A DNA stretch of 64,000 bases from Hymenobacter lapidiphilus (GTDB lineage Bacteria; Bacteroidota; Bacteroidia; Cytophagales; Hymenobacteraceae). A model generated the notes under the pieces. That model did no database searches and was not told where the DNA came from. It saw only the letters and a program-made list of their open reading frames with translations. How positions within the stretch are numbered: the first letter of the stretch is position 1; each line of letters opens with the position of its first letter. The position numbers and the translations under genes are program-made. The DNA lies in NCBI RefSeq assembly GCF_003417065.2, contig NZ_QVLT01000001.1, positions 1-64,000 of the forward strand, in the 5' to 3' direction. Positions 32,903 to 41,928 of this stretch are shown piece by piece.

Positions 32903-35365
32903 ATGAAAACTTTACTTACGGTACCGGCGCTGCTGGTGAGCCTGGCCGGTTTCAGCCAGACGCACAAGTTCATCCTCGACTCCGCCCCCGCTCCGGCTAC
33001 CATCTGCTACTCGCGCCCCGAGAGCATGCACACGCAGCTGCCTATGCCCGCCGCTTACCTGGAGCAGCAGCGCTCCGGCCGCCGCGTAACCGGAGCCAAA
33101 ATCGAGGTAACTTACACCGGCTTCTCGCCTGAAGCGCAGGCCGCCTTTCAGCACGCCGTCGATATCTGGCAGTCGTTGCTGATTTCACCGGTTACCATCC
33201 GGGTGCAGGCCAACTGGACGACGCTGGGCACCAACGTACTGGGTTCGGCCGGCCCCACGGCCTACTACCGCGACCTGAGTGGGGCTACCCGCGCCGGCGT
33301 GCTGTATCCGGTGGCCCTGGCCGAAAAAATCAGCGGGCAGAACCTGAACCTCCCCACCGACCCCGACATTACAACCCGATTCAACAGCAGCTTCAACTGG
33401 TACTACGGGCTCGATATGAAGACGCCGGCCGGCAAGCACGATCTGGTATCGGTGGTGCTGCACGAGCTGGGCCACGGGCTGGGCTTTATTGCCGGCACAA
33501 GCTACACGGCCCCCAACGGTTTTTATGGCAACCCACCGTCGGTTTTCAGTACTTACATTGAAAATCTGGCCGGCGAGCAGCTCACCAACAACCCCGCTTT
33601 CCCTAATGGCTCGGCCGCACTCGGCGCGCAGCTAATCAGTGGCCAGCTTTACTTCAACAGCCCGCTGGCCCGCTCTGTCAACAACGACAACCGTCCCCGG
33701 CTGTTCGCGCCGCCTACCTACTCGGCCGGCTCCAGCATTTCGCACCTCGATGAGGCCACGTACCGCGCCGGCGACATCAACTCGCTGATGACGCCCCAGA
33801 TTGGCGCGGCCGAAGCCATGCACAACCCCGGCCCGATCACGCTGAAAATGTTCGACGAGATGGGCTGGTTCAACACGGCCATCCGCACCACGCCCCTCAA
33901 AGACTCGGAAGTGGCCCGCGACTTTACGGTTACGGCTACCATTATCAGCGACGGCACCGTTACGCCCGGCTCGGTGCAGCTCAACTATTCCATCGATAAC
34001 GCCGCGCCCGTGGCCGTTACGATGACTAACACCGGCGGCAACGTTTACCAGGGCGTTATTCCGAACCCGGGCCTCAACCGCACCGTCAGCTACTTCATTA
34101 CGGCTTCTGATAACGAAACCAAGCGCACCTACACCGCCCCGGCCGCTTACCAGCCCAACGTGGCAACGGTTGACCGCTACTCGTTTAAGGTAGGCCCCGA
34201 TGTGGTGGCGCCGCTCGTGCAGCACCGGGCCGCAACCTACGTGTTTGCTGATAAGCTACCGCTGAGCCTGCAGGTGCAGGCCACTGACAACCTGGGCGTG
34301 AGCAGCGTACAGGCCGAACTGTTTGTGAATGGCGTGGCCAAGCCCACCATCACGCTCAGCCGCCAGGGCACTTCCAACAACTTTGTGGGCAGCCTGACGG
34401 CCGCCGGAATAGTGGCCGGCGACGTGCTTACCTACCGCATTGTAGTTCGCGACGTGGCTGCCGCCCCCAACCAGACCCTGAACCCCGCCAGTGGCTTCTA
34501 CACCGTGAACGTGGTGAGCTTTAAGCCTGCACAGGCTACTTACACCAACAATCTTAACAGCACTACGCCCCTCGATTTCGTGGGCGAAGGCTTCACGATT
34601 GCGCAACCCGCCGAATTCGCCAACCCGGCTATCCATTCCGACCATCCCTACACCAACGACTCAACCCGCATCTACCAGTTGCTGGTGCCTATCAAGGTAA
34701 CGTCGAAGAACACGAGCATGACGTTTGACGAAGTAGTGCTGGTGGAGCCCGGCGAGCCTAACGCCCCCTTCGGCACCGTAGATTTTTACGACTTTGTGGT
34801 GGTAGAAGGCAGCACCGACCAAGGAGCCACTTGGAAGCCTGTGGCCGACGGCTACGACTCGCGCCTGCAGGCCGACTGGCTGGCAGCTTGGAACTCCAAG
34901 GTTACGGCAGCCGGCAACTCCACCGCCGTGGGTTCGGCGTCTCTGTTTAAGCCGCACACCTTCAGCCTGGGCAGCAAGTACAACGTGGGCGACGAAGTGC
35001 GCCTGCGCTTCCGCCTCACCTCCGACCCCGGCGCATTCGGCTGGGGCTGGGCCATTGACAATGTGGTGGTCAGCAACGTGGTGACCAGCGTGGCTTCGGA
35101 GCTGAAAGCCAGTGGCAGCCTCGTGGTGTCGCCGAACCCCAGCGCGGGCCAGTTCCGGGTGCAGGCCAGCTTCAGCCGGCCCACCAGCGGCCTCGAAGTG
35201 GTGGTGCGCAATATGCTGGGCCAGGAGGTGTACCGCCAGGCCGTGCCTGCTACGGCCAGCCTCAACCTGCCCATCGACCTGGGCCAGTTGGCCAGCGGCC
35301 TTTACCAGCTGAGCCTGGGCAACGGTGCCGATGCCGCCTCGCGCAAAATCCTGATTCAGCGGTAG
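32903..35365 (+). CDS. secreted zinc metalloprotease with T9SS sorting tail
   Basis: An 820-residue secreted protein with signal peptide MKTLLTVPALLVSLAGFSQ. Zinc motif VVLHELGHGLGF has H187, E188 and H191; the metzincin third His (HExxHxxGxxH) is absent, since Ala is at that position, so the third ligand must lie elsewhere. A SLMTPQIG segment follows. Then come Ig-like/fibronectin-like regions (YSIDNAAPVAVTMTNTGG..., QVQATDNLGVSSVQAELFVNG), an MAM/jelly-roll-like part, and a type IX secretion C-terminal domain (VVSPNPSAGQFRVQ...GLYQLSLGNG...KILIQR). Likely an exported or surface-attached protease. ATG 32903 is preferred to the TTG just before it. Confidence 0.85.
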   Translation: MKTLLTVPALLVSLAGFSQTHKFILDSAPAPATICYSRPESMHTQLPMPAAYLEQQRSGRRVTGAKIEVTYTGFSPEAQAAFQHAVDIWQSLLISPVTIRVQANWTTLGTNVLGSAGPTAYYRDLSGATRAGVLYPVALAEKISGQNLNLPTDPDITTRFNSSFNWYYGLDMKTPAGKHDLVSVVLHELGHGLGFIAGTSYTAPNGFYGNPPSVFSTYIENLAGEQLTNNPAFPNGSAALGAQLISGQLYFNSPLARSVNNDNRPRLFAPPTYSAGSSISHLDEATYRAGDINSLMTPQIGAAEAMHNPGPITLKMFDEMGWFNTAIRTTPLKDSEVARDFTVTATIISDGTVTPGSVQLNYSIDNAAPVAVTMTNTGGNVYQGVIPNPGLNRTVSYFITASDNETKRTYTAPAAYQPNVATVDRYSFKVGPDVVAPLVQHRAATYVFADKLPLSLQVQATDNLGVSSVQAELFVNGVAKPTITLSRQGTSNNFVGSLTAAGIVAGDVLTYRIVVRDVAAAPNQTLNPASGFYTVNVVSFKPAQATYTNNLNSTTPLDFVGEGFTIAQPAEFANPAIHSDHPYTNDSTRIYQLLVPIKVTSKNTSMTFDEVVLVEPGEPNAPFGTVDFYDFVVVEGSTDQGATWKPVADGYDSRLQADWLAAWNSKVTAAGNSTAVGSASLFKPHTFSLGSKYNVGDEVRLRFRLTSDPGAFGWGWAIDNVVVSNVVTSVASELKASGSLVVSPNPSAGQFRVQASFSRPTSGLEVVVRNMLGQEVYRQAVPATASLNLPIDLGQLASGLYQLSLGNGADAASRKILIQR

Positions 35366-35430
35366 GCATTTAGCCATTAGCTGAGAGCTGTTCGCTTTTT
35401 GTTTTCATCGAACTGAAGCTGGGCGAAAAG

Positions 35431-35469
35431 AAAAGGGCGGCCCCTCCAACTTGGAGGGGCGCCCTTTTT
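35431..35469 (+). terminator. intrinsic terminator after the T9SS protease
   Basis: Stem AAAAGGGCG-GCCCCTCCAA with its complement TTGGAGGGGC-GCCCTTTT (one bulged base), followed by T5. It is 65 bases after the stop codon. A 14-base direct repeat AGCAATCAGACTAA (two copies, 35510-35537) lies further on. Confidence 0.8.
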
Positions 35470-35572
35470 GTAATAAAACTCGCCAACCATAAGCAGGTAT
35501 GTAGCCAGAAGCAATCAGACTAAAGCAATCAGACTAAAAGCTGGCGGCTAACAGCTTCAGCAGCTACTGACA

Positions 35573-36187
35573 CTACTTGAACGCCATTTCACCGGCCTCG
35601 ATTTGCAGCTTCAGGCGGTTATCGGGCGGGGGCACGGGGCAGGCGTAGGCGGCCGAGTAGGCGCAGTAGGGATTGTAGGCCAGGTTGAAGTCGAGTAGTA
35701 CTTCGGTATCGGCGGCGGCGGGCAGGGGCGCATCGAGGTAGCGGCCGCCGCCGTAGGAACCGAAGCCGTTGGTGCGGTCGGTGAAGGGCACAAATAGGGT
35801 TGTATCCTTGCCATCGGCCTTCAGGAAGAGCGTGAGCTGGTACTCTTGCTTATCAAAGATGAACTTGGCCCGGCCCCAGCGCAGGTACTTATCGGCCTTG
35901 CCGTCGGTGAGGGGCATTTCTACGGTGTCGCGCTGCGGGAAGTGCTCCAGTTGCGCCTCCAGGCGGAAGTCGCGGTTGGGCGCATAAAACCGGAGGCTGT
36001 CGAAGCTTTGGCGCAGCTCGGTGCTGAGGGGCGAGGAGTTGGGCCGGCGGAAGGCGTTGTTCTTGGCTTCGCGCTGCTGCAGCAGCCGGGCAGTGTACTG
36101 GTCCTGCCCCAGCACGAGGTCTTGCACGAAGTAGCCGAACACGAGCAGCAGGCCCAGGCCAATGAGAAGTTTAGGATTGAAGCGCAC
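35573..36187 (-). CDS. DUF1684 domain protein
   Basis: A 204-residue protein with an N-terminal membrane helix (FNPKLLIGLGLLLVFGYFV) and the DUF1684 core: F-D-KQEYQLTLFL, FVPFTDRTNGFGSYGGGRY and the signature YNPYCAYSAAYACPVPPPDN ending IEAGEMAF. The GTG at 36187 is proposed as start because it directly precedes the helix and no ATG lies downstream; an ATG at 36286 would add an unlikely extension. Function unknown; members are often anchored outside the membrane. Confidence 0.82.
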   Translation of the reverse strand: MRFNPKLLIGLGLLLVFGYFVQDLVLGQDQYTARLLQQREAKNNAFRRPNSSPLSTELRQSFDSLRFYAPNRDFRLEAQLEHFPQRDTVEMPLTDGKADKYLRWGRAKFIFDKQEYQLTLFLKADGKDTTLFVPFTDRTNGFGSYGGGRYLDAPLPAAADTEVLLDFNLAYNPYCAYSAAYACPVPPPDNRLKLQIEAGEMAFK

Positions 36188-36351
36188 TGGAAGGAGGTAA
36201 AAAGTAAACGAGGCAGTAAAAGTCGGAAGAACAAGTGGCAAACCGTGCCGGAGGCTGCAGAAGCACGCTGCTGCGCAATATGCCACCTCTTCCGCCAGCC
36301 TGTTTGCTTAGCCTGCTTTCACCTTTTCGCCTTGCGTTTCTACTTCAAGCT

Positions 36352-37119
36352 CTACAGCATCGCTTCATCCGCGAAGCTGTGGTAGCCCTGGTCGGTGAAA
36401 ATGAGGTGGTCGAGCACGGGTAGGTCGAGCAGCTGGCCGGCTTCCTTGAGTTTGCGGGTGAGGGCAATATCGGCGGCCGAGGGGTTGCGGTTGCCGCTGG
36501 GGTGGTTGTGCACCAGCACAATGCTGCTGGCCAACTGCTCCAGCGCCTCCTTGAAAATGAGCTTGGGGTCGGCCACGGTGCCGGCCACCCCGCCCCGGCT
36601 GATGCTCACGGTGCGCATGACCACGTTGGCCCGGTTCAGCAGAATCACCCAGAATTCCTCGTGGGGCAAATCCTGCAGGTGGGGCTGCATCACATGGTAG
36701 ATGTCGCGCGAGCAGGTAATGGTGTTGCGGGCCGGCGCGTCGGCTTCCTTGCGGCGGCGACCCAGCTCCAGGGCCGCCACAATGGTAATGGCGCGAGCTT
36801 CGCCGATGCCTTTCTGCTTCATCAGCTCCTTCACCGAGAAGCGGGCCAGCGTGTTGAGGTCGTTCTGGGCAGCTTTCAACACGAGCTTGGCCACATCAAC
36901 GGCCGACAATTTGGCGGTGCCTGAGCCGAGCAGAATGGCCAGCAGCTCGGCATCCGACAGCACGGCCCGGCCTTTCTGCAGCAGCTTTTCGCGGGGCCGG
37001 TCTTCTTCGGCCCAGCTCTTGATGCCACTGACGACCGGGGCGTAGGGCACTGGCGCGCCATTGGGGGCCGTCGGGCCGGGTTGCGCCGGGTTTTCCGACA
37101 GCTTGTCAAACTCTTGCAT
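36352..37119 (-). CDS. radC: RadC-family JAB-domain protein
   Basis: A 255-residue protein with an N-terminal helix-hairpin-helix region (LLAILLGSGT..., LMKQKGIGEARAITIVAALELGRR) and a C-terminal JAB/MPN domain whose metal site is VLVHNHPSGNRNPSAADI (HxH...S...D). Despite its name, RadC has no proven recombination role; the JAMM fold suggests a metallopeptidase or deubiquitinase-like activity. Length is slightly above the E. coli 222 residues owing to a Pro-rich N-terminus. Confidence 0.93.
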   Translation of the reverse strand: MQEFDKLSENPAQPGPTAPNGAPVPYAPVVSGIKSWAEEDRPREKLLQKGRAVLSDAELLAILLGSGTAKLSAVDVAKLVLKAAQNDLNTLARFSVKELMKQKGIGEARAITIVAALELGRRRKEADAPARNTITCSRDIYHVMQPHLQDLPHEEFWVILLNRANVVMRTVSISRGGVAGTVADPKLIFKEALEQLASSIVLVHNHPSGNRNPSAADIALTRKLKEAGQLLDLPVLDHLIFTDQGYHSFADEAML

Positions 37120-37232
37120 GGGGCATCGTTGTTGTAGGCCCGGAATTTACTCTAAAATCCGGAGGCCCAGCATACTGTTGTCAACCTCAGTGTCTTACTT
37201 TGTGGTCCCATTTACGGGGCCCGCTTTTACTT

Positions 37233-38480
37233 ATGTCCCGCAAACTGTTTTTGCCTTTCTTTCTGGCCCTTATAGCCGCTGCCGAGTGGTATGCCTTCCA
37301 GGCCGTGCGCACACTCGTTCAATCTTCCACGCCCGGCGTGCGCCGCACTACGGTGGTGCTCTACTGGCTTGTTACGGCCCTGGTGTGGGGCCTGGGCATC
37401 TGGGCCGTGAGCAACCGCCGCGAGCATGCCTCTTATAAAGCGTACCTCGGCGGCGTGCTGCTGGCTGTTATTGCGGCCAAAATGGTCGTTATCGTGCCGT
37501 TGCTGCTCGAAGATATGGTGCGCCTGGGCCGCTGGGCCGTGCAGTTGGTGGGCCAGCCCGCCGGAGCCGGCTCCGGGCAGTCTATTTCGCGTAGCGAGTT
37601 TCTGAGCAAGGCGGCGCTGCTTGCCGGGGCCATACCTTTTGTGGCGCTGCTCTGGGGCATGTTCAAGGGCCGCACCGATTACACGGTTAAGCGCGTGGTG
37701 CTGCGTTTCCCCAACCTGCCGGCCTCGTTCGATGGGTTTAAAATGCTCCAGATTTCCGACCTCCACGCTGGCTCGTTTCAGAGCCTTGCCCCCCTGCGCC
37801 GGGCCGTAGCCCTTATCAACGAGCAGGCCGCCGACCTGGTAGTAATGACCGGTGATTTGGTAAACAACTACGCCATCGAAGTTGAGGAGCATATCGACAC
37901 GCTGGCTGGCATCCGGGCCAAGCTACCGGTGTACTCGGTGCTGGGCAACCACGATTACTCCGACTACGTGGACTGGACCAAGGAAGGCGGCCTGCCTGCC
38001 AAGCAGGCCAACCTCGCCCGTTTGAAAGCCAACCACGCCAAAATGGGCTGGAACCTGCTGCTCGATGAGGCTCGGACTATTGAGCGCGAAGGCGAGAAAA
38101 TCAGCCTTATCGGGGTGCAGAACTGGGGTGCCCGCGGCTTTGCCCAGTACGGCGACCTGGCCAAAGCGCACGCCGCCGCCGACCCCGCGGCCCCGTTTAA
38201 AATTCTGCTCTCCCACGACCCCTCGCACTGGGATGCGCAGGTGCAGGAGTACCCCGACATTGATCTGATGCTGGCCGGCCACACCCACGGCATGCAGTTC
38301 GGCGTCAACCTGTCGTTTCTGAAATGGAGCCCCGTGCAGTACGCCTACAAGCAGTGGTCGGGCCTATACCAGCGGGGCCGCCAGCATCTGTACGTGAACA
38401 CGGGCCTGGGCTTCATTGGCTACCCTGGCCGGGTAGGTTTCCTGCCCGAAATAACCGTGTTTGAGCTGCGCCGCGGGTAA
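37233..38480 (+). CDS. membrane metallophosphoesterase
   Basis: A 415-residue protein with about four N-terminal transmembrane helices, then a calcineurin-like phosphoesterase domain: QISDLHAGSF, MTGDLVNN, GNHDYSDY, LLSHDPSHWD and GHTHGMQFG supply the five metal-binding blocks. This YkuE/YaeI-like architecture acts at the membrane on unknown phosphoesters. The start at 37233 (MSRKLFLPFF) begins the first helix. A CTTACTTTG sequence about 38 bases upstream may be a degenerate promoter box. Confidence 0.9.
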   Translation: MSRKLFLPFFLALIAAAEWYAFQAVRTLVQSSTPGVRRTTVVLYWLVTALVWGLGIWAVSNRREHASYKAYLGGVLLAVIAAKMVVIVPLLLEDMVRLGRWAVQLVGQPAGAGSGQSISRSEFLSKAALLAGAIPFVALLWGMFKGRTDYTVKRVVLRFPNLPASFDGFKMLQISDLHAGSFQSLAPLRRAVALINEQAADLVVMTGDLVNNYAIEVEEHIDTLAGIRAKLPVYSVLGNHDYSDYVDWTKEGGLPAKQANLARLKANHAKMGWNLLLDEARTIEREGEKISLIGVQNWGARGFAQYGDLAKAHAAADPAAPFKILLSHDPSHWDAQVQEYPDIDLMLAGHTHGMQFGVNLSFLKWSPVQYAYKQWSGLYQRGRQHLYVNTGLGFIGYPGRVGFLPEITVFELRRG

Positions 38481-38511
38481 GCACCGCCAAGTAGCACCCG
38501 GCCGGGAAGCT

Positions 38512-38562
38512 AGCGGGTGATCCGTGGGCAAGGATGCATCCTTGCCCACGGATCCACCCGCT
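38512..38562 (+). terminator. terminator containing a 36-base perfect palindrome
   Basis: Positions 38519-38554 are a perfect palindrome centred on GGATGCATCC with no spare loop bases. Outer AGCGGGT / ACCCGCT extend it, and a TTTTTCTTTCT run follows. It terminates the metallophosphoesterase gene 32 bases after its stop. Confidence 0.8.
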
Positions 38563-38681
38563 TTTTCTTTCTCACGTTCTCCCGGTCTCCGACCGCTAAA
38601 CTTAAAAACCTGTCTCACCGTATACGCGCCATTCCCATTTTTCTCTCCCCTTCCCTTTCCCCTCACCTTCAAGCCTTCGTC

Positions 38682-39347
38682 ATGAAAAAGACTCTGCTAT
38701 TGCTTTCGGCCGCAGCCGCATTCACCCTTGGCTCGTGTTCGGAAAACAAGCCCCTTGAAACTACCACGACGACCACCGACACGACCATGACCACCACTAC
38801 GACGGCCGGTAGCATGGACTATTCACCGGAAGCCGTTAACAGCCGGGCCGACCGCATGGCCGCCGACATGGCGACCAGCATGCAACTCGACGAGCCTACC
38901 CGCACCCGCGTACGCGACATTTACGTTACCCGGGGCCAGCGCATGGCCGAGCTCAACCAGAAATACATGACCGACACGATGGGCATGGCCGCCGCCCGCC
39001 GCGACGTGTACGCCAACACCGACACGGAAATGAAAACCGTGTTTACCAACCCCACGCAGTACTCGAGCTACGAAAGAAGTCGTTCCAACTACTACGACGA
39101 CCGGTATATGGACAACACCAGCATGAGCTCGTCAGACAATACGTCGACCGGCAGCTCATCAGCTGATATGAGCAGCTCCGATATGGAGAAAATGAAAATG
39201 AAAGGCGACGACGGCAGCAAGATGAAAATCAAAGCCGACGGCGACGTAAAAATCAAAGATGCCGAGGGCAATAAAGCCAAAATGGACGGCGACGACGGCA
39301 CCATGAAGGTGAAGCCCGAAGAGGGCGACAAAACCGTTATCAAGTAA
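38682..39347 (+). CDS. lipoprotein with acidic/basic repeat tail
   Basis: A 221-residue lipoprotein: signal MKKTLLLLSAAAAFTLGSC. A Thr-rich linker (TTTTTTDTTMTTTTT) follows, then a helical middle with regular RADRMAADMATSMQLDEPTRTRVRDIY. A Ser/Tyr-rich segment leads into a C-terminal tail made of imperfect units such as KMKMKGDDGS, KMKIKADGD, VKIKDAEGN and TMKVKPEEGD. The alternating K-x-K / D-G spacing suggests a repetitive beta structure or a charged tether. No family recognised. Confidence 0.7.
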   Translation: MKKTLLLLSAAAAFTLGSCSENKPLETTTTTTDTTMTTTTTAGSMDYSPEAVNSRADRMAADMATSMQLDEPTRTRVRDIYVTRGQRMAELNQKYMTDTMGMAAARRDVYANTDTEMKTVFTNPTQYSSYERSRSNYYDDRYMDNTSMSSSDNTSTGSSSADMSSSDMEKMKMKGDDGSKMKIKADGDVKIKDAEGNKAKMDGDDGTMKVKPEEGDKTVIK

Positions 39348-39394
39348 TTTTTTCGGCGGCCAGCGCATTTTCGGCCAACGATTTGTTAGCGTAT

Positions 39395-39429
39395 AGAAGC
39401 CCGCACCTGCAACGGTGCGGGCTTCTTTT
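39395..39429 (+). terminator. intrinsic terminator
   Basis: Arms AGAAGCCCGCACC (39395-39407) and GGTGCGGGCTTCT (39414-39426) followed by TTT; 48 bases after the lipoprotein stop. Confidence 0.8.
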
Positions 39430-39522
39430 GTCTCCTTCCGGCGTTATGCGCGACTGTCGGCCGACCCCTTGGGAGGCCGTTGGGGAGGATTTTCCCGCCG
39501 CGCTGCCGTAGTTTACCTGTTG

Positions 39523-40191
39523 ATGCTGTTTACTGCTTTATCACCCTCTGGTCGTATTCGTTTCCTGCTGCTGTTGGCGCCGTTGCTGTTGCTGGCCGGG
39601 CTGGCGGCGGGGCAGGTGCGCGTAACGGGCCGCATTTCGGAGGAAGGCTCGCGCCGGCCCATTCCCGGGGCCTCTATCACGGTGCGGCGCACGCAGCTGG
39701 CCGTAGTAGCCGACGCCAGCGGCGACTTTGGCATTACGGCCCAGCGCACCGACACGCTTATTTTCCGGGCCGTGGGCTTCAAGCCCCGGCAGCTGCCGCT
39801 GGGCGGCACCGGCCTCTCGCAGCTTATCGTCCAGATTCGGCTGCGGCCCGACACGGTGCAGCTGGGTGAGGTGCGCATCACCGAAGGCCGGCCCGACCAG
39901 GAACTCATCGACCGCGCCCTGCGCAACATCAAGCGGCCCAGCACGGCCCCGACCAGCGCCGTGAAGCGCCCGCCCGCCCCCAAGCCCATGTTCCCCGTCG
40001 ATTCGGCGGCGCCCAAGGCCCCTACGCCCACCCTGGCCAGCCCCGTGAGCTTGCTGTACGAGCAGTTTTCGCGGGCCGGCAAGGAGCGGGAGAAGATGCG
40101 GGAAATTGAGGCGCAGGAAGCCGCTAAAAAGGCGCTGCAGCAGCGCCGCCGCTACAACCGCAACTTCAAGGACAACCGCGGCTACGAGTAG
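39523..40191 (+). CDS. carboxypeptidase-like regulatory domain protein
   Basis: A 222-residue secreted protein with signal peptide (LRFLLLLAPLLLLAG-like segment at residues 13-29) then a CarboxypepD_reg/CNA-B-like fold: VRVTGRISEEGSRRPIPGASITVRRT ... GDFGITAQRTDTLIFRAVGF. A Pro-rich linker and a basic coiled-coil tail (EREKMREIEAQEAAKKALQQRRRYNR) follow. The same N-terminal fold often precedes TonB receptors, but here it stands alone. Start at 39523 by signal peptide. Function unknown. Confidence 0.75.
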   Translation: MLFTALSPSGRIRFLLLLAPLLLLAGLAAGQVRVTGRISEEGSRRPIPGASITVRRTQLAVVADASGDFGITAQRTDTLIFRAVGFKPRQLPLGGTGLSQLIVQIRLRPDTVQLGEVRITEGRPDQELIDRALRNIKRPSTAPTSAVKRPPAPKPMFPVDSAAPKAPTPTLASPVSLLYEQFSRAGKEREKMREIEAQEAAKKALQQRRRYNRNFKDNRGYE

Positions 40192-40354
40192 CCGTGTGGA
40201 AGCTGGACGGTAGCGGGCCGGAGGGAAACCTTGTTTTTCGGAAGTAAAATCAGGGGGCTTGGCGGGAGGACCCGGCTTTTGGCCGCAAAGGGTTTTTTTG
40301 CCGTATGCCTGCTGATACGATATTTCACGCCTTTCTCCCATCCGCGCCTCTGCC

Positions 40355-41272
40355 ATGCGAATCGGTTATCCCTGCGTCAACGAAACGCTCGACTGCACTT
40401 CTACCAGCACCTTCCGGCTGGCCTCATACACCGATGAGCGCCTGGAACTGACGGTGGCCAACAACCTGCGCTGCCTGCTCCGGATTCTGGAGTGGAACGT
40501 GGCCCACGGGCTGCTGTTTTTCCGCATTGGCTCGGGCGTGGTGCCCTTTGGCTCCCACCCCATCAACACCTTTCCCTGGCAGACGCGTTTTGCGGCCGAG
40601 TTCCGGGCCATTGGCGACTATGTGCGGGGCCACCACCTGCGTATCTCGTTTCACCCCGACCAGTTTGTGGTGCTCAACTCGCCCGATGCCGGCATTGTGG
40701 AGCGCAGCGTGCAGGAGCTCATCTACCAGGGCTCGATGCTGGATTTGATGGGCCTCGACTCCACCCACAAGCTCCAGATTCATGTGGGCGGCCTCTACAA
40801 CGACCGGGAGTTGGCTATCGACCGCTTTATTGCCACGCATCAGCGCCTGCCCGAAGCCGTGCGTGCCCGCCTGGTTATCGAAAACGACGACCGTTTGTTC
40901 AGCCTGCAGGATTGCCTGCGGGTGCACGCGGCGGTGGGTATTCCGGTGCTGTTCGACAATTTCCACCACGAATGCCTCAACCACGGCGAGCCCATGGCCG
41001 AGGCCCTGCGCCTGGCCGCCGCCACCTGGCACCCCACCCGCGACGGCGTGATGATGATGGACTACAGCTCGCAGGCTCCCGGCGAACGAAAGGGCAAGCA
41101 CACGCCCACGCTCGAAGACGACCTGTTCGCGGGTTTCCTGCGCGACCTGGGCGAGTTGGATGTGGATATCATGCTCGAAATCAAGGACAAGGAAGCCAGC
41201 GCCCACCGTGCCTGCGCTACCATGCGCGGGGCCGGCCTACTGCCCAGCGTACCGGCTCCGGTGGCAACCTGA
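40355..41272 (+). CDS. uvsE: UV damage endonuclease UvsE/UvdE
   Basis: A 305-residue TIM-barrel endonuclease that nicks DNA 5' to UV photoproducts and other lesions. Metal-binding blocks are visible: FRIGSGVVPFGSHP, SFHPDQFVVLNS, LQIHVGG, LVIENDD, VLFDNFHHEC and the C-terminal DIMLEIKDKE. It begins MRIGYPCVNETL as in the family. Length is normal. A 115-residue gene follows after 74 bases. Confidence 0.95.
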   Translation: MRIGYPCVNETLDCTSTSTFRLASYTDERLELTVANNLRCLLRILEWNVAHGLLFFRIGSGVVPFGSHPINTFPWQTRFAAEFRAIGDYVRGHHLRISFHPDQFVVLNSPDAGIVERSVQELIYQGSMLDLMGLDSTHKLQIHVGGLYNDRELAIDRFIATHQRLPEAVRARLVIENDDRLFSLQDCLRVHAAVGIPVLFDNFHHECLNHGEPMAEALRLAAATWHPTRDGVMMMDYSSQAPGERKGKHTPTLEDDLFAGFLRDLGELDVDIMLEIKDKEASAHRACATMRGAGLLPSVPAPVAT

Positions 41273-41346
41273 CCTTTAGGGCCACTTTCTACGTAAGACT
41301 GCCTGCTTACCAGGCTATCCGTTTTTCTTCTGTTTTTTTCTTTCCT

Positions 41347-41694
41347 ATGATTTTTACCGACCTGCTCAACGCCACCACCCATTCCCTCAGCAACGGCCTG
41401 ACCGGCATTCCGCTGAGCGCCGCCCAGGACAACACCGAAACCTGGCAGCAGCATCTGCTGCAAAGCGGCGAACCCCGCCTCCAGGATATCGGCCGCGAAA
41501 TCGGCAACCTGCAGTCCTTGCTCAGCGAGGGTGATGTGGGCCTGAACGGGCCGGCCATTGGCCGCTCGCTAAGCATGCTCGCCACGCAGACCGCCGGAGT
41601 GGTGGCCCAGGCCCCCGACGATATCCGCGCCGGCCTCACCGAACTCTCCGACCTGCTGCTGCGGGCCGGCGGCCAGCTGGAGCAGAAGGCGTAA
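41347..41694 (+). CDS. hypothetical protein, 115 residues
   Basis: Starts with ATG 41347 after a T-rich leader (TTTTTTTCTTTCCT). The protein is mostly helical, without signal or membrane segment: MIFTDLLNATTHSLSNGLTG...LSMLATQTAGVVAQAPDDIRAGLTELSDLLLRAGGQL. A frame open upstream through uvsE is a shadow and is not the start. No family recognised. The strong terminator after it supports a real transcript end. Confidence 0.65.
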   Translation: MIFTDLLNATTHSLSNGLTGIPLSAAQDNTETWQQHLLQSGEPRLQDIGREIGNLQSLLSEGDVGLNGPAIGRSLSMLATQTAGVVAQAPDDIRAGLTELSDLLLRAGGQLEQKA

Positions 41695-41703
41695 CCCCAC
41701 CGG

Positions 41704-41760
41704 CATCAGGCATAAAAAAACCGACCCGCATCGTGCGGGCCGGTTTTTTTATGCCTGATG
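41704..41760 (+). terminator. intrinsic terminator, 20-base outer arms
   Basis: CATCAGGCATAAAAAAACCG (41704-41723) and CGGTTTTTTTATGCCTGATG (41741-41760) are exact complements, with an inner CCCGCA/TGCGGG stem. A T7 run is inside the right arm. It can act on either strand. Confidence 0.85.
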
Positions 41761-41778
41761 CTATTTAGGAAGTCAAAA

Positions 41779-41874
41779 GAACGTCATGCTGAGCGAAGCC
41801 GAAGCATCTCTACTGCAACAGTATATGATTACTGCTGCAGTAGAGATGCTTCGGCTTCGCTCAGCATGACGTTC
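41779..41874. repeat. palindromic repeat with 39-base perfect arms
   Basis: Arms 41779-41817 and 41836-41874 are exact complements, beginning GAACGTCATGCTGAGCGAAG; the spacer is 18 bases. The longest perfect copy of the GTCATSCTGAGC family in the window, between two hypothetical genes. Confidence 0.9.
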
Positions 41875-41928
41875 TCATTAGCGGCAACAAATTTCTACCC
41901 AGCTTCTATGCCTGGAAAGTGTGGGCGC

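Noticed and set aside
40492..41694. A 400-codon frame running from inside uvsE through the 115-residue gene
   Set aside because: The first 285 codons overlap uvsE out of frame with shadow-like composition; only the part from ATG 41347 looks like a gene.
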